From Rufibacter roseolus (GTDB lineage: Bacteria > Bacteroidota > Bacteroidia > Cytophagales > Hymenobacteraceae), in contig NZ_JAFMSU010000002.1 of assembly GCF_017916365.1 (NCBI RefSeq), positions 62,001 to 126,000 on the forward strand: a stretch of DNA of 64,000 bases, in the 5' to 3' direction. Below the pieces are notes generated by a model. That model made no database searches and was not told the DNA's origin. It was given only the letters and a program-made list of their open reading frames with translations. Below are positions 1 to 9,343 of this stretch, in pieces. How positions within the stretch are numbered: the stretch's first letter is position 1; the number at the start of each line of letters is the position of its first letter. The position numbers and the translations under genes are program-made.

Positions 1-1
1 A

Positions 2-3000
2 CTAGGCCCGTTCCGGTTATCGGCTTACCTCAGTGCCTATTTCTTCTTGGTGTTGCCCAACGCGTTTATCGCCACGGCTATCCAGTTCTCTATGGCGGCC
101 CTTACCCGCAAAGCCATGGCCAGCTACCTGGGTGGTGTTCTCCTTTTTGTGGCGGCCTACGGGGTGGGGCAGGGTTTGGGCGTGATAAAGGGACCCGTAG
201 ATTGGGGAACGCTGGTGGACCCGATGGGATTTACGCCGGTGCTAAGCCATTTAAGTCTTGAATGGAGCCCTCTGGAGACCAATACGCGCCTTCTGAAACT
301 GGAGGGGGCATTCCTGGCAAACCGTATCCTTTGGCTGGGCCTGGCGATGGGCATGCTGGCGCTCACCTATTTCCGTTTTCAGTTCATTTTACCAGAAGCA
401 GGCCAGAAACGGAAGCAAAAACTTAACCCAACTATTACAGAAGCTGCCTTGTCGTGGCTGACCTGGGAAAGAGCCGAATCGTTGCCGCAGGGGCGGGGAA
501 GCTTCGGTTTCAAAACCCACCTGCACCAGTTAAAGCTTCTCACTTCAAACTCCTTCTGGGCACTGGCAAAAGGCAAATCCGGACTGCTGTTGTTGGGGCT
601 AATTGCGCTGGTGATAGGTCTGGCGATGCCCGGAAATCTAAAGAACAAGGGCGTTCCTATGCTGCCCAGAACCGACCAAGTGTTAACGATTCTGGCGGCC
701 CCCATCACCGAGCCCGGAAAGTTTTGGATAGTCATTTTCCTGCTCATTATTTTCTACGCCGGCGAGCTGGTCTGGCGCGAACGGGAAAGCGGCCTTCACC
801 AGCTTTCTAACGCGGCCCCGGTGCCCGAATGGGTGCTTTTTCTGAGCAAGTTTTTATCGCTGAGTTTCCTGCTGGTAGTCTGCCTCGTTTTTATGCTGTT
901 TTCCGGAATTCTGGCTCAAATCGGCATCGGCGGAGCCGAGGTGGAGGTAGGCCTTTACCTGAAAGTTCTTTTCGGGTTTCAATTGGTAGAATGCCTGCTC
1001 TTTGCCCTGCTGGCGCTGGTGGTGCACGTGGTAGTCAACCAGAAGTACCTGGGGCATTTGGTGATGCTGCTTGTTTTTGGCATCCTGATGTATGCCCCGA
1101 GCCTAGGGCTGGAGCACAAGCTACTGGTATTCGGGTCTAGTCCTAAATGGTCATATACCAGCATGGGCGGATTTGGCCCGTCGGTGGCGCCGTGGCGTTG
1201 GTTTAAAGCCTATTGGATGGCGTGGGCGCTGCTGCTGGCGGTGGTGGCAAGGCTCCTTTGGGTCCGCGGTCAGGAACAAAGTGTGAAGGCGCGGTTGCAG
1301 TTGGCCCGTCGCCGCTTTACCCGCACTACGGCGTTAACCACAGCCGTAGCGGTGGGAGGGATTCTCCTGTTGGGAGGCTTTGTCTTCTATAACACTAACG
1401 TGCTGCATGACTACCTCAACTCCTCCACCTTAGCTGCGCAACGGGCGGCCTACGAGCATCGCTATAAACAATACCAGAACGTGCCCCAGCCTTTGCTTAC
1501 CGGCGTAAATCTGCAGGTAGAAATGTACCCTTCCCAGCGGATGGTGGAGATAGCGGGCACTTACCTTTTGGTGAATAAGAGCCAAGAGCCTATTGATTCG
1601 GTGCATCTGGCGCCCGGGGCGGGCGTGGAAACGACATCGGTTCACTTTGACCGGCCAGCCAGGGAGGTGCTCCTGGATGAAAAGCTTGGCTTCCGCATGT
1701 ACGCCCTGGCTAAGCCTCTTCGTCCTGGAGATTCGCTGCGCCTCCGCTTTCAGGTATCCTATATATCCCAAGGCTTTACCAACAACGGAGCCGATGCGCA
1801 GGTGCGGGAAAATGGCACCCACTTCCGGAATATGGAGTGGCTTCCGGTCATCGGGTACCAGCCCTACCGGGAGCTGGATGAGGCCGCTACCCGAAAAGCG
1901 CATGGCTTGGCACCTCGGCCCGCTACCGCCTCGCTCTACGATGTGGCTGCTCGTCGGTATGCCACGTTTCCTGAGCGCATCAGCTTTGAAGCCATTGTGG
2001 GTACCGAGGCAAACCAACAGGTGGTGGCGCCGGGCACTTTGCACCGGACCTGGACCAAAGATGGTCGCCGCTACTTCCATTACGCCACAGAAGCACCCAT
2101 CCGGAATGAATATGCCTTTTACTCAGCAGACTACGCAATGCAGGTGGGGAAATGGCGGAACCCATTAGCTAGCATGGGGCAGGAGGTCTCTATCCAGATT
2201 TTCTATCCCTCGGGGCTTACAAAGAACGCTGAGCGGATGGTCAGGAGTGCAGCCGCATCACTGGACTATTACACGAAGCAGTTTGGACCTTACCCGCACC
2301 GTCAGCTCCGCTTTGTGGCCCATCCCGGGTACAGCTTCGGGAACCACGCTGCGCCCATCAACATTACGGCGGAAGAGGGCTTTTTCCTCCTGAACCCGGA
2401 GGCGGATGAGCGGGGTTTTGACCTGGTGGCGGCCGTGGTGGCGCACGAGGTAGCGCACCAGTGGTGGGGGAACCAGCTCAAACAAGCCTATGTAGAGGGT
2501 GCCGGCCTGATTTCCGAAAGCCTTGCCTGGTACTCGGCCATGGGCGTGCTGGAATCAGCCTACGGACCAGCGCACCAGAAAAAGCTGTTAAACTTTATGA
2601 TGGAGGAGTACGAGAACCCGCAGACCAAAGCTGCCTTGCCGCTGCTGCACGCCGACGACTGGTACCAGAGTTACCGTAAAGGCCCCATGTCGCTGTATGC
2701 GCTGAGCCAGTACATCGGCAAAGACCGGGTAAACGGCGCCCTCCGAAGTTTGCTCCAGAAGCATACCCCGGCCAAAATCCCGTTCGCCACTTCCCTGGAC
2801 CTCTACCAGGAACTGCAAGCGGCTACCCCAGACTCGCTCCAGTACCTGCTCCACGACCTTTTCAAGGCCAACACGTTCTGGGACCTTAAGGCAAAACAAG
2901 CTACCGTGAAGCAGACTAAAGAGGGCACCTGGCAGGTTACCTTCAACATGCAAGCTCTAAAGACAGTGGTAAGTGAAGCCGGGTTGGAAAAGGAAGTTCC

Positions 3001-3214
3001 GCTAGAGGATTGGATGGAAGTAGGGATTTACGCTCCTGCCAAAGCGGGAGAGGAACTAGGCAAACCGCTTTACCTACAGAAACATTTCATTCATTCAAAA
3101 CAGCAGACTATCACGGTGATTGTACCATATAAGCCCTCGCAAGTAGGTATAGACCCTAACCACCTGCTAATTGATTGGAACCTGCATGATAATGTAGCAG
3201 AGGTGAAAATGTAG
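2..3214 (+). CDS. ABC-2 type permease fused to M1 family aminopeptidase (5' partial)
   Basis: The reading frame is open to the left window edge, so the true start lies upstream; the first ATG at 47 is internal. The N-terminal half has many hydrophobic membrane segments and resembles ABC-2 type permeases. The C-terminal half is periplasmic or extracellular and resembles gluzincin M1 aminopeptidases: it has the zinc motif HEVAHQWW (near 2443-2466), with a downstream Glu in ISESLAWYS as the probable third ligand. The usual GAMEN exopeptidase motif is not obvious; the equivalent stretch reads FGNHAAPINITAEEG. This permease/peptidase fusion is a recurrent Bacteroidota architecture, usually beside an ABC ATPase gene, which would lie to the left of the window. 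The transported substrate is unknown. A hairpin terminator follows at 3405. Confidence 0.88.
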   Translation, partial: LGPFRLSAYLSAYFFLVLPNAFIATAIQFSMAALTRKAMASYLGGVLLFVAAYGVGQGLGVIKGPVDWGTLVDPMGFTPVLSHLSLEWSPLETNTRLLKLEGAFLANRILWLGLAMGMLALTYFRFQFILPEAGQKRKQKLNPTITEAALSWLTWERAESLPQGRGSFGFKTHLHQLKLLTSNSFWALAKGKSGLLLLGLIALVIGLAMPGNLKNKGVPMLPRTDQVLTILAAPITEPGKFWIVIFLLIIFYAGELVWRERESGLHQLSNAAPVPEWVLFLSKFLSLSFLLVVCLVFMLFSGILAQIGIGGAEVEVGLYLKVLFGFQLVECLLFALLALVVHVVVNQKYLGHLVMLLVFGILMYAPSLGLEHKLLVFGSSPKWSYTSMGGFGPSVAPWRWFKAYWMAWALLLAVVARLLWVRGQEQSVKARLQLARRRFTRTTALTTAVAVGGILLLGGFVFYNTNVLHDYLNSSTLAAQRAAYEHRYKQYQNVPQPLLTGVNLQVEMYPSQRMVEIAGTYLLVNKSQEPIDSVHLAPGAGVETTSVHFDRPAREVLLDEKLGFRMYALAKPLRPGDSLRLRFQVSYISQGFTNNGADAQVRENGTHFRNMEWLPVIGYQPYRELDEAATRKAHGLAPRPATASLYDVAARRYATFPERISFEAIVGTEANQQVVAPGTLHRTWTKDGRRYFHYATEAPIRNEYAFYSADYAMQVGKWRNPLASMGQEVSIQIFYPSGLTKNAERMVRSAAASLDYYTKQFGPYPHRQLRFVAHPGYSFGNHAAPINITAEEGFFLLNPEADERGFDLVAAVVAHEVAHQWWGNQLKQAYVEGAGLISESLAWYSAMGVLESAYGPAHQKKLLNFMMEEYENPQTKAALPLLHADDWYQSYRKGPMSLYALSQYIGKDRVNGALRSLLQKHTPAKIPFATSLDLYQELQAATPDSLQYLLHDLFKANTFWDLKAKQATVKQTKEGTWQVTFNMQALKTVVSEAGLEKEVPLEDWMEVGIYAPAKAGEELGKPLYLQKHFIHSKQQTITVIVPYKPSQVGIDPNHLLIDWNLHDNVAEVKM

Positions 3215-3583
3215 CATTGTTACCCTGTAATGACGTGTCTCCATGCAACAATAATGGCTCCTCTTGTACACACCTTTTTTTTGGACATAAAAAGCGGTGG
3301 CCTTTGTAAGGTACTATTCAAGAGGGGTTGTAAGGTTATAGCTGCGTAGGACCACGTCTTTACAGGGTAACGCCGCTACAAAATGAACCACCTCTCATGA
3401 AATAAGAAGGCCTTGCAAATCGTAAATCTGCAAGGCCTTCTCTTTGCTGAAGTTAATTGTACCGTAGGCTGGCACTTCTTGAATCAATTCATTACTAAGG
3501 CTGCATTGGGGAATATGGAACCATAAAAATTTTGTATTGCCTAATGAATAAAACAATGGTTCTAAACCAGGTACAAGGAAGAT
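3215..3583. other. Intergenic region between convergent genes
   Basis: I see no convincing coding sequence in these 369 bases between the permease-peptidase gene and the converging Pnkp gene. The only clear structure is the long hairpin at 3405-3441. Confidence 0.6.
3405..3441. terminator. Bidirectional hairpin terminator
   Basis: The arms AGAAGGCCTTGCA and TGCAAGGCCTTCT are perfectly complementary around an 11-nt loop. It lies between two converging genes. The T-tract after the stem is weak on the plus strand (TCTTTG), so it may work only as a convergent barrier. Confidence 0.7.
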
Positions 3584-6136
3584 TTATAACCTAGGGTCTA
3601 CCTCTTCGCTCTCCATAGCCAACACACCAAAAACGCATTCATGTATCCTGCGCAATGGTTCTCGGTTTACAAAGCGTTGCAAGGCTTCCACACTCAGGGA
3701 GAACTCTTGAATGGCCAGTTCCCGCTTGGCTTTCACGCTACGTTGCTTCAGGCGCTCCAAGTTCCCGTACAAGTCATACTCTGGACCGTAGATGATGCGC
3801 AGGTATTCACTGCCGCGGCACTTCATGGCGGGTTGAATCAGACGGCCTTTGTGGGTGGAGATGAAGTCAAGGGGCTTCACCACCATGCCCTCGCCGCCAG
3901 CGCTGGTCAATTCCGTCCACCAGGTAATGGCGGCATTAACGCTTTGCCCATCTTCCAGATCCACAAACCGGTAGGCTGTTAACAGCAGGTAGCGCTCGTC
4001 TTGATTGCAGATTTCACCCAACTGTTCCATGTGCCAGGGGTGCTGCTGATCAACATGCACTTTCCCCTCTGTGGCCAGTAAATGGAACGGCGCAAACTGC
4101 ATCCCTTCTATCCCTTCAGTGTCTCGGCTGTAATTGTGGTAAGAGGCAACGTACTTGCCAATCTTTTCAGCGCGGGCTTCTACTGTTTGCAAAAGGCTTT
4201 CTACCGGTAATCCTCTTTCTAGGGCCTGTTGTAAGACGGTGGATGCTCTAGACAATCCATTTGCCGCGGAGGAACCGACGGCAGCATATTGGTTCACGAT
4301 CAAGTCACGTGCTTTGGAGGACCAAGGCAACAGTTCACCGTCCAGGCAGACCCAGTCGGTATTGAATTTGTCCCAGAATCCTGAGGCGGTAAGGGCTCTG
4401 TTCAACACCTCCAGAAAGGCTTCCTCAGAAGTTGAGTCTGTGAAGAAGCGGCGGCCGGTGCGAGTGTAGATGGTGCCCAGGGCAGGCGTGTGCATCCCGA
4501 AGCGGGTAACCGCTACTTCCGGGTTTTTGCAAACCACCGCAATGGCCCGGGAGCCCATGTGCTTCTCCTCGCAGATCAAGTGCCGCACTCCGTTCTTTTG
4601 GAAATAGTTGAACACTTCTTGGGGGTGCTCCAGGTAATTAGGCAGTGCGCTGGTTTCAGGCGGTGACATGGTGGGTGGAAGATACAACAGCCACTTTGGA
4701 TCCAGGGCAAATCTACTCATCACCTCCAAGGCCGCCACGGCATTCTCCTCCCGCACCACCACCCGGTTACCCAGGTTAGTCTCCACAATGTACTTGTCCT
4801 TCAGCAATCCGATGTCCAGAAGATTGTCATATTCCTGCTGGGCTGCCTGTAGGGCAGGCGTCTCCGGTAGAAGTGGACGCACGGGGTCACTGTATACCTC
4901 ACGGCTTTGTACCTGCACGGTTTCTTTTTCAGGGTAGCGTAGTGCCGTGAGTTTGCCCCCGAACACACAACCAGTGTCCACGTTGAGCGTGTTGTTCAAC
5001 CAGTCCAGACCTGGTACTGGCGTGTGGCCGTACACCACCATGGCTTTTCCCTTGTAGTTCTTAGCCCAGTTGTAGCGCACAGGCAGCCCAAACTCATCAA
5101 TCTCACCCGTAGTCTCGCCGTAGAGGCAGAAAGCCCGCACCGCTGAGGAAGCCCGTCCGTGCATCTCCTCGGGCAAGCCTCCGTGGGCCACCACCAATCT
5201 GCCATCATCCAGGATATAATGCGCAATCAGGCTATCCAGGAAAGCCCAAACTTCCGCCTTGAATTCTGCCGAAGTAGAAGCCAGTTGGGCTACAGTTTTT
5301 TCTAAACCGTGGGCGATGACCACATCACGGCCTTGCAGGTATTTCAGTAGTTTGTCGTCATGGTTTCCCCTGATGCAAAGCGCCGTGCCGTTAGCCACCA
5401 TGTCCATCACCAGGCGCAGTACTTCCGGAGACTTCGGACCACGGTCAGTGAGGTCGCCTAAGAAAATAGCCTTACGGTTAGCGGGGGCTTTTACCGAGTA
5501 ACGGCCACTGTCGGTTAAGTCCAGGGTGTAGCCTAAATGAGTCAGCAACTCCACCAGTTCATCAAAGCAGCCGTGTACGTCCCCTATGATGTCAAACGGA
5601 CCGGTTTCCTCCTTCCGGTTGTTCCAAAGCGGCTGACGGACGATCTGCACCTCTTCGCCGTCTTCCACGGTGTACACATAGCCGAAGCCCTCACGCTTGA
5701 TGGTCCTGAGCGAACGCCTGAAGTTGTCCACCATTTTCTCCAGCGCGTGCCGGCCAAAGGTACGGTCGGTACGACGGTCATGGCGCTCAAACAAGGTCTT
5801 CATAGGAGCTTCTAGCACAATGGCTGCTGCCAGGGCATAGTTGTCTTTGGCCAGTTGCACCAGCTTGGCTCTATCTTCCTTCCGGATGTTCAGGGCATCT
5901 ATGACGGTGAGTTTCCCGCGTCTAAGGCGTTTAGCCGCCAGGTAATGCAGGAGGTCAAACGCGTCTTTGGTGGCATCTAGGTTATTCTCATCGTCAGAAA
6001 CCAGGGCGCGGCAATAATCCGAGGAAATCACCTCGGTGCCCAGAAAGTGGGTGCGGGCGAAGGTGCTCTTGCCAGAACTGCTGGGGCCTACTAACAGCAC
6101 CAGGGCCAGCTCCGGTAATTTTATCTCTTTGCTCAT
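3584..6136 (-). CDS. pnkp: Polynucleotide kinase-phosphatase-ligase Pnkp (bacterial RNA repair)
   Basis: An 850-aa three-domain RNA end-healing and sealing enzyme. Residues 17-25 are a P-loop (GPSSSGKST) of the 5'-OH polynucleotide kinase. Residues 181-405 form a calcineurin-type 2',3'-phosphatase with GDVHG (185-189), GDLTDRG (227-233), GNHDD (257-261), AHGG and GHTPV. The C-terminal half is an adenylyltransferase/ligase with EEKHMGS (523-529), where K525 is the predicted adenylated lysine. Length and domain order match Clostridium thermocellum-type Pnkp. Its ATG overlaps the stop of hen1 in an ATGA, so translation is coupled. In this family the ligase acts with Hen1, which adds a protective 2'-O-methyl to the repaired end. 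Targets are probably RNAs cut by ribotoxins. Confidence 0.95.
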   Translation of the reverse strand: MSKEIKLPELALVLLVGPSSSGKSTFARTHFLGTEVISSDYCRALVSDDENNLDATKDAFDLLHYLAAKRLRRGKLTVIDALNIRKEDRAKLVQLAKDNYALAAAIVLEAPMKTLFERHDRRTDRTFGRHALEKMVDNFRRSLRTIKREGFGYVYTVEDGEEVQIVRQPLWNNRKEETGPFDIIGDVHGCFDELVELLTHLGYTLDLTDSGRYSVKAPANRKAIFLGDLTDRGPKSPEVLRLVMDMVANGTALCIRGNHDDKLLKYLQGRDVVIAHGLEKTVAQLASTSAEFKAEVWAFLDSLIAHYILDDGRLVVAHGGLPEEMHGRASSAVRAFCLYGETTGEIDEFGLPVRYNWAKNYKGKAMVVYGHTPVPGLDWLNNTLNVDTGCVFGGKLTALRYPEKETVQVQSREVYSDPVRPLLPETPALQAAQQEYDNLLDIGLLKDKYIVETNLGNRVVVREENAVAALEVMSRFALDPKWLLYLPPTMSPPETSALPNYLEHPQEVFNYFQKNGVRHLICEEKHMGSRAIAVVCKNPEVAVTRFGMHTPALGTIYTRTGRRFFTDSTSEEAFLEVLNRALTASGFWDKFNTDWVCLDGELLPWSSKARDLIVNQYAAVGSSAANGLSRASTVLQQALERGLPVESLLQTVEARAEKIGKYVASYHNYSRDTEGIEGMQFAPFHLLATEGKVHVDQQHPWHMEQLGEICNQDERYLLLTAYRFVDLEDGQSVNAAITWWTELTSAGGEGMVVKPLDFISTHKGRLIQPAMKCRGSEYLRIIYGPEYDLYGNLERLKQRSVKAKRELAIQEFSLSVEALQRFVNREPLRRIHECVFGVLAMESEEVDPRL

Positions 6137-7506
6137 GCGTTTTTCTTTTTGAAAGTAGCCAATTGGGAAGGGGCTCCTACGGCAGGTTCCTCGGGACCAA
6201 CTGACTCTATTTGTACTTCATAGCCATACTTTTCACTTACCTGGGCGCACCACTGGCTAAACTGGGAGCGGGTCCATTCAAAACGGTGGTCCTGGTGACG
6301 AAACGCCTCGGGGGCCATACGGTCAAACACCACGTTGTAATCGGCATTTGGCGTGGAGAGTACCACCGTAGAAGGAGAAGCGTAGCCGAAGATGACCTGC
6401 TCCATGGTGGGAAGGCGTTCCTCATCTAAGTGTTCAATCACCTCTACCAGGGCCAGGGCATCATACCCCAGCAGACGCTCATCTAAGTAAGTGACGGAGC
6501 CTTGAAAGAGGGAAAGCCGCTCTTTGAAGGCAGGGGAGGCCTCGTCTAAATGGAAGTTCTCCTTTGCTTTCTGCAACTCCCCGAAAGACACGTCCATGCC
6601 GGTTATCTTGGTGAACTGACCGTCCTTCAGGAGCAGGCGCAGTAGTTTGCCTTCACCGCAACCCACGTCCAGGACCCGTTGGGCGCCACTTCCTTTCAGT
6701 CGGTCAAAGGCTCGGTTCAGGCGTTGCTGGTGCAGATTCTCCTGAACAGGGGAGATCTCGGCTTCTGGAGCCAATGCCTCTTCACCGGCCAGGCGCAGGA
6801 TGGCCTCTGAGGTGAGGGAGCGGATGTTGCGTAGAAAGCGCCGGGAGATCCAGTCCCGCTCTGGGTGGTTTTCCAGCCAGCCTTTTCCTTTCTGGAGCAG
6901 CTGGTCAATGTCCTGCTGGGAGACGAAGCTGTGGCGGCTGTTGTCCAGCACCGGAATGAGTACATACACCTGAGTAAGCACTTCCTGCAATGGGCAGGTC
7001 TTGTGTAAGGTAAGATTCACGTATTTGCTCAGTCCCCAACTGGGAAAAGCCTCATCCAGGGGAATGGTTTCCGTCTCCAGTTCATAGCCCAGCGGCAGGA
7101 ACAAACGCTCCAGCACGTCCAGCGGGGCGTCTACCCTAAGGGAGTTCAACCGAACCGTGAAAGGCATGGGTGTTTCCACCAGGTCTGGGCGGGTGTTGCA
7201 TTTCCCGTTAAGCGCCGACCCGAAAGCTTTGGAAATGGCGCTCCCCAGAAAGGAGTTGGTGGTGTAGGGGCGGTCATTCACGTACTGGTCCTGGTAGGCC
7301 ATGTTCCCTTTTTTCACCCGCACCAAATCAACGGGGTTGATGTCCAGCATCAGGCACGCGGTACAACGCTCGGGGGTGGCTTCGGGGTAGAACACGTGGG
7401 CAGCGCCGGCGGCAAGTTCCACGCTCTGCAGCTTGTCTGGGTGTTTATGTAACAAATACCCCAAGTCTGTGGCAGGGTGGTGGGTAGTGGTGATTTCTAA
7501 AAGCAT
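6133..7506 (-). CDS. hen1: 3'-terminal RNA ribose 2'-O-methyltransferase Hen1
   Basis: A 457-aa protein with the two-part bacterial Hen1 layout. The N-terminal about 245 residues match the domain that activates Pnkp ligase. The C-terminal part is a SAM methyltransferase with motif I VLDVGCGEG (278-286), the metal-binding EVIEH (355-359) and HQDHRFEWTR (404-413), which supplies further metal ligands. It methylates the 2'-OH of the 3'-terminal nucleotide at a broken RNA end before Pnkp seals it, making the repaired site resistant to recutting (known for the family). It is the first gene of a two-gene operon with pnkp (4-nt overlap). Upstream there is a 261-nt gap to the 3' end of rtcB; I could not find the shared operator there. 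Confidence 0.95.
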   Translation of the reverse strand: MLLEITTTHHPATDLGYLLHKHPDKLQSVELAAGAAHVFYPEATPERCTACLMLDINPVDLVRVKKGNMAYQDQYVNDRPYTTNSFLGSAISKAFGSALNGKCNTRPDLVETPMPFTVRLNSLRVDAPLDVLERLFLPLGYELETETIPLDEAFPSWGLSKYVNLTLHKTCPLQEVLTQVYVLIPVLDNSRHSFVSQQDIDQLLQKGKGWLENHPERDWISRRFLRNIRSLTSEAILRLAGEEALAPEAEISPVQENLHQQRLNRAFDRLKGSGAQRVLDVGCGEGKLLRLLLKDGQFTKITGMDVSFGELQKAKENFHLDEASPAFKERLSLFQGSVTYLDERLLGYDALALVEVIEHLDEERLPTMEQVIFGYASPSTVVLSTPNADYNVVFDRMAPEAFRHQDHRFEWTRSQFSQWCAQVSEKYGYEVQIESVGPEEPAVGAPSQLATFKKKNA

Positions 7507-7767
7507 GTTGAATTAAATCTGGAATAATCGCCGGAGGCCATTGAATTACTGTAAAGGGATGGATTGCTCCTGCCTAAGCTAGGCAAAGATTTTGAATCCA
7601 TCGGTTTCTTTTGGTTTTGACGCGTTTTTGAAAAAATAGCCAGAAAACGGGCGATAGGCGGCAAAAGGCTTTTTGGCGTGCTACTTTTTACACTATCGCC
7701 TTTCTGTACAGCAAGGCTTGCAGGGTTCGCACCTGCATTTCCCGAACCTGAATAGAAGGAATTTTTA

Positions 7768-9192
7768 TTAATCCACTTCTAGATACTGCTCATCCCCGCA
7801 CATCCTTACAATCTTCGGCGTGAAAGTGCCAACCACGTCTACCAGTTCCTTCTGGGCGGCCATCACCTGGTTGATGTCTTTGTAGGCCATGGGCGCTTCA
7901 TCCAGGCCAGAACCGATAAGTTCTACTCCAGCTTCTTGCAGGTGCTGTTTCACTTGGGCAGGGGAAAGGCTGTTCTTGGCTTGGGTGCGGGACATTTTGC
8001 GGCCGGCTCCGTGCGAGGCAGAGTTAACTGAGGCCGCCACACCGCGTCCGCGCACGATAAAGCCGGGGGCGGTCATGGAGCCTGGTATAATGCCTGACAC
8101 GCCCAGTCCGGCTGGAGTGGCGCCTTTGCGGTGTACAATAAATTCTTGTCCGGTGGCATCCAATTCTTTCCAGGCGAAGTTGTGGTGATTTTCTACCATT
8201 GCCAGTGGCTCCAGCGCCAAAGCCGTTGCCAGGCGCGCATGGATCTGGTGGTGGCAGGCAGAGGCGTAGTCGCCGGCCAGGTTCATGGCTAGCCAGTATT
8301 CCTGCCCCGCCTCGGTGTTCAGGTCCAGCCATGCCAGATGGCGCGCCTCCTGCGGGAGCGGACAGGCCTGCATGGCCAGTTTGGTGTAATGTCCCGCTAT
8401 GGTGGCCCCCATGCCGCGGGAACCCGAGTGCGAAAGAACGGCCAGGTACTCGCCCACGGGCAAACCGAACTCATTCTGCGCATCGGTCAGCGCCACCGTC
8501 CCGAACTCCACAAAATGGTTTCCGCCGCCAGAGGAACCCAATTGCGCAAACGCCCGGTCTTTCAGGCTCCGCAGCACGAGAATCTCCGAGAACTCTGCCC
8601 TGTCAATGACAGCGTGCTCCCTCGGTTTCTGGAAGGTGGCCCTCCCGAAGCGGGTATTGTCCACCAGTATCTTCTTCAGGCTGTCGCGCTCCCGGGTGAT
8701 AAAATCAGCAGGGGCAGGGTATAGGGTGAGACACATTCGGCATCCGATGTCCACGCCCACCCCATAGGGGATTACTGCATTGCGCGTGGCCAGTACCCCG
8801 CCAATGGGCAGGCCGTAGCCTTGGTGGGCATCGGGCATGAGTGCTCCCGCCACCGCTACCGGCAGCCGCATGGCCGTTTCCATCTGGCGCCTGGCTCCCT
8901 CCTGGATACCCGCCCTGTCATATACCGCATAAGGTAGCGGCGCCTCGAGCAAGGGAGTAACCGTGGGTGCCTTGGGCGCTGTTAAGGCTTCCGCCAGCCG
9001 GGCGAGTGTGGCATGGTTCAGGAACTCGGCAGGTTGGGCCAGTACTTGTGCCAATATTTGGCGCTGCGTTTCCAGCGGTGTGGCAGCAAAGTGCTCTGAC
9101 AAGAGTTTCAGGGCCAGGCCCATGGTTTTGTCCTGCGGATAGCCTAGTTCCAGAAGGTCTTTGCCGGTGAGAGGGGTAGTAGCGTTTGTCAT
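7768..9192 (-). CDS. rtcB: RtcB family RNA ligase
   Basis: A 474-aa RtcB-type GTP-dependent ligase joining 2',3'-cyclic phosphate or 3'-phosphate ends to 5'-OH ends. Metal and catalytic motifs visible: DAHQGYG (121-127), VGVDIGCRM with C151, GGGNHFVEFG (H226), LSHSGSRGMG (H255), ENHHNFAW (H336/H337), HRKGATPA (H354) and SHGAGR, whose H394 is the predicted guanylated histidine. All core ligands appear present, so it should be active. The N-terminal 75 residues are an extra alpha-helical extension compared with housekeeping RtcB. No archease gene is seen beside it. A palindromic operator candidate lies 47 bp upstream of the start, and the RlaP-like gene ends upstream with its own terminator, so rtcB is likely transcribed separately but co-regulated. 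Confidence 0.93.
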   Translation of the reverse strand: MTNATTPLTGKDLLELGYPQDKTMGLALKLLSEHFAATPLETQRQILAQVLAQPAEFLNHATLARLAEALTAPKAPTVTPLLEAPLPYAVYDRAGIQEGARRQMETAMRLPVAVAGALMPDAHQGYGLPIGGVLATRNAVIPYGVGVDIGCRMCLTLYPAPADFITRERDSLKKILVDNTRFGRATFQKPREHAVIDRAEFSEILVLRSLKDRAFAQLGSSGGGNHFVEFGTVALTDAQNEFGLPVGEYLAVLSHSGSRGMGATIAGHYTKLAMQACPLPQEARHLAWLDLNTEAGQEYWLAMNLAGDYASACHHQIHARLATALALEPLAMVENHHNFAWKELDATGQEFIVHRKGATPAGLGVSGIIPGSMTAPGFIVRGRGVAASVNSASHGAGRKMSRTQAKNSLSPAQVKQHLQEAGVELIGSGLDEAPMAYKDINQVMAAQKELVDVVGTFTPKIVRMCGDEQYLEVD

Positions 9193-9238
9193 AGTTATAG
9201 GTGGTTGGGTGATGAACTAGGACAAAGCAATGGGGTTA

Positions 9239-9259
9239 GTGCGCAGTGTTTTTGCGTAG
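9239..9259. promoter_or_regulatory. Candidate operator upstream of rtcB
   Basis: An imperfect palindrome built on TGCGCA and TGCGTA half-sites. It shares the 15-nt core CGCAGTGTTTTTGCG with the site at 11206-11226, 2 kb away. Both lie upstream of RNA-repair genes, which suggests binding by the same factor, most simply the WYL regulator encoded at 11265. Confidence 0.6.
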
Positions 9260-9279
9260 TAAAAAATAAGTAAAATAAA

Positions 9280-9329
9280 AGTCCTCGTATTCGGCCTCTT
9301 TTTTAAAAAAGAAGTCGAAAACGAGGACT
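9280..9329 (-). terminator. Hairpin terminator after the RlaP-like gene
   Basis: AGTCCTCGT and ACGAGGACT are complementary arms, and the inner TTTTTT/AAAAAA run can extend the pairing. It begins 14 nt after the stop of the minus-strand gene at 9344. Confidence 0.6.
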
Positions 9330-9343
9330 AAGCTACACTCCCT

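Noticed and set aside
1593..2168. 191-aa plus-strand frame inside the peptidase domain
   Set aside because: It is an alternative-frame shadow of the M1 domain.
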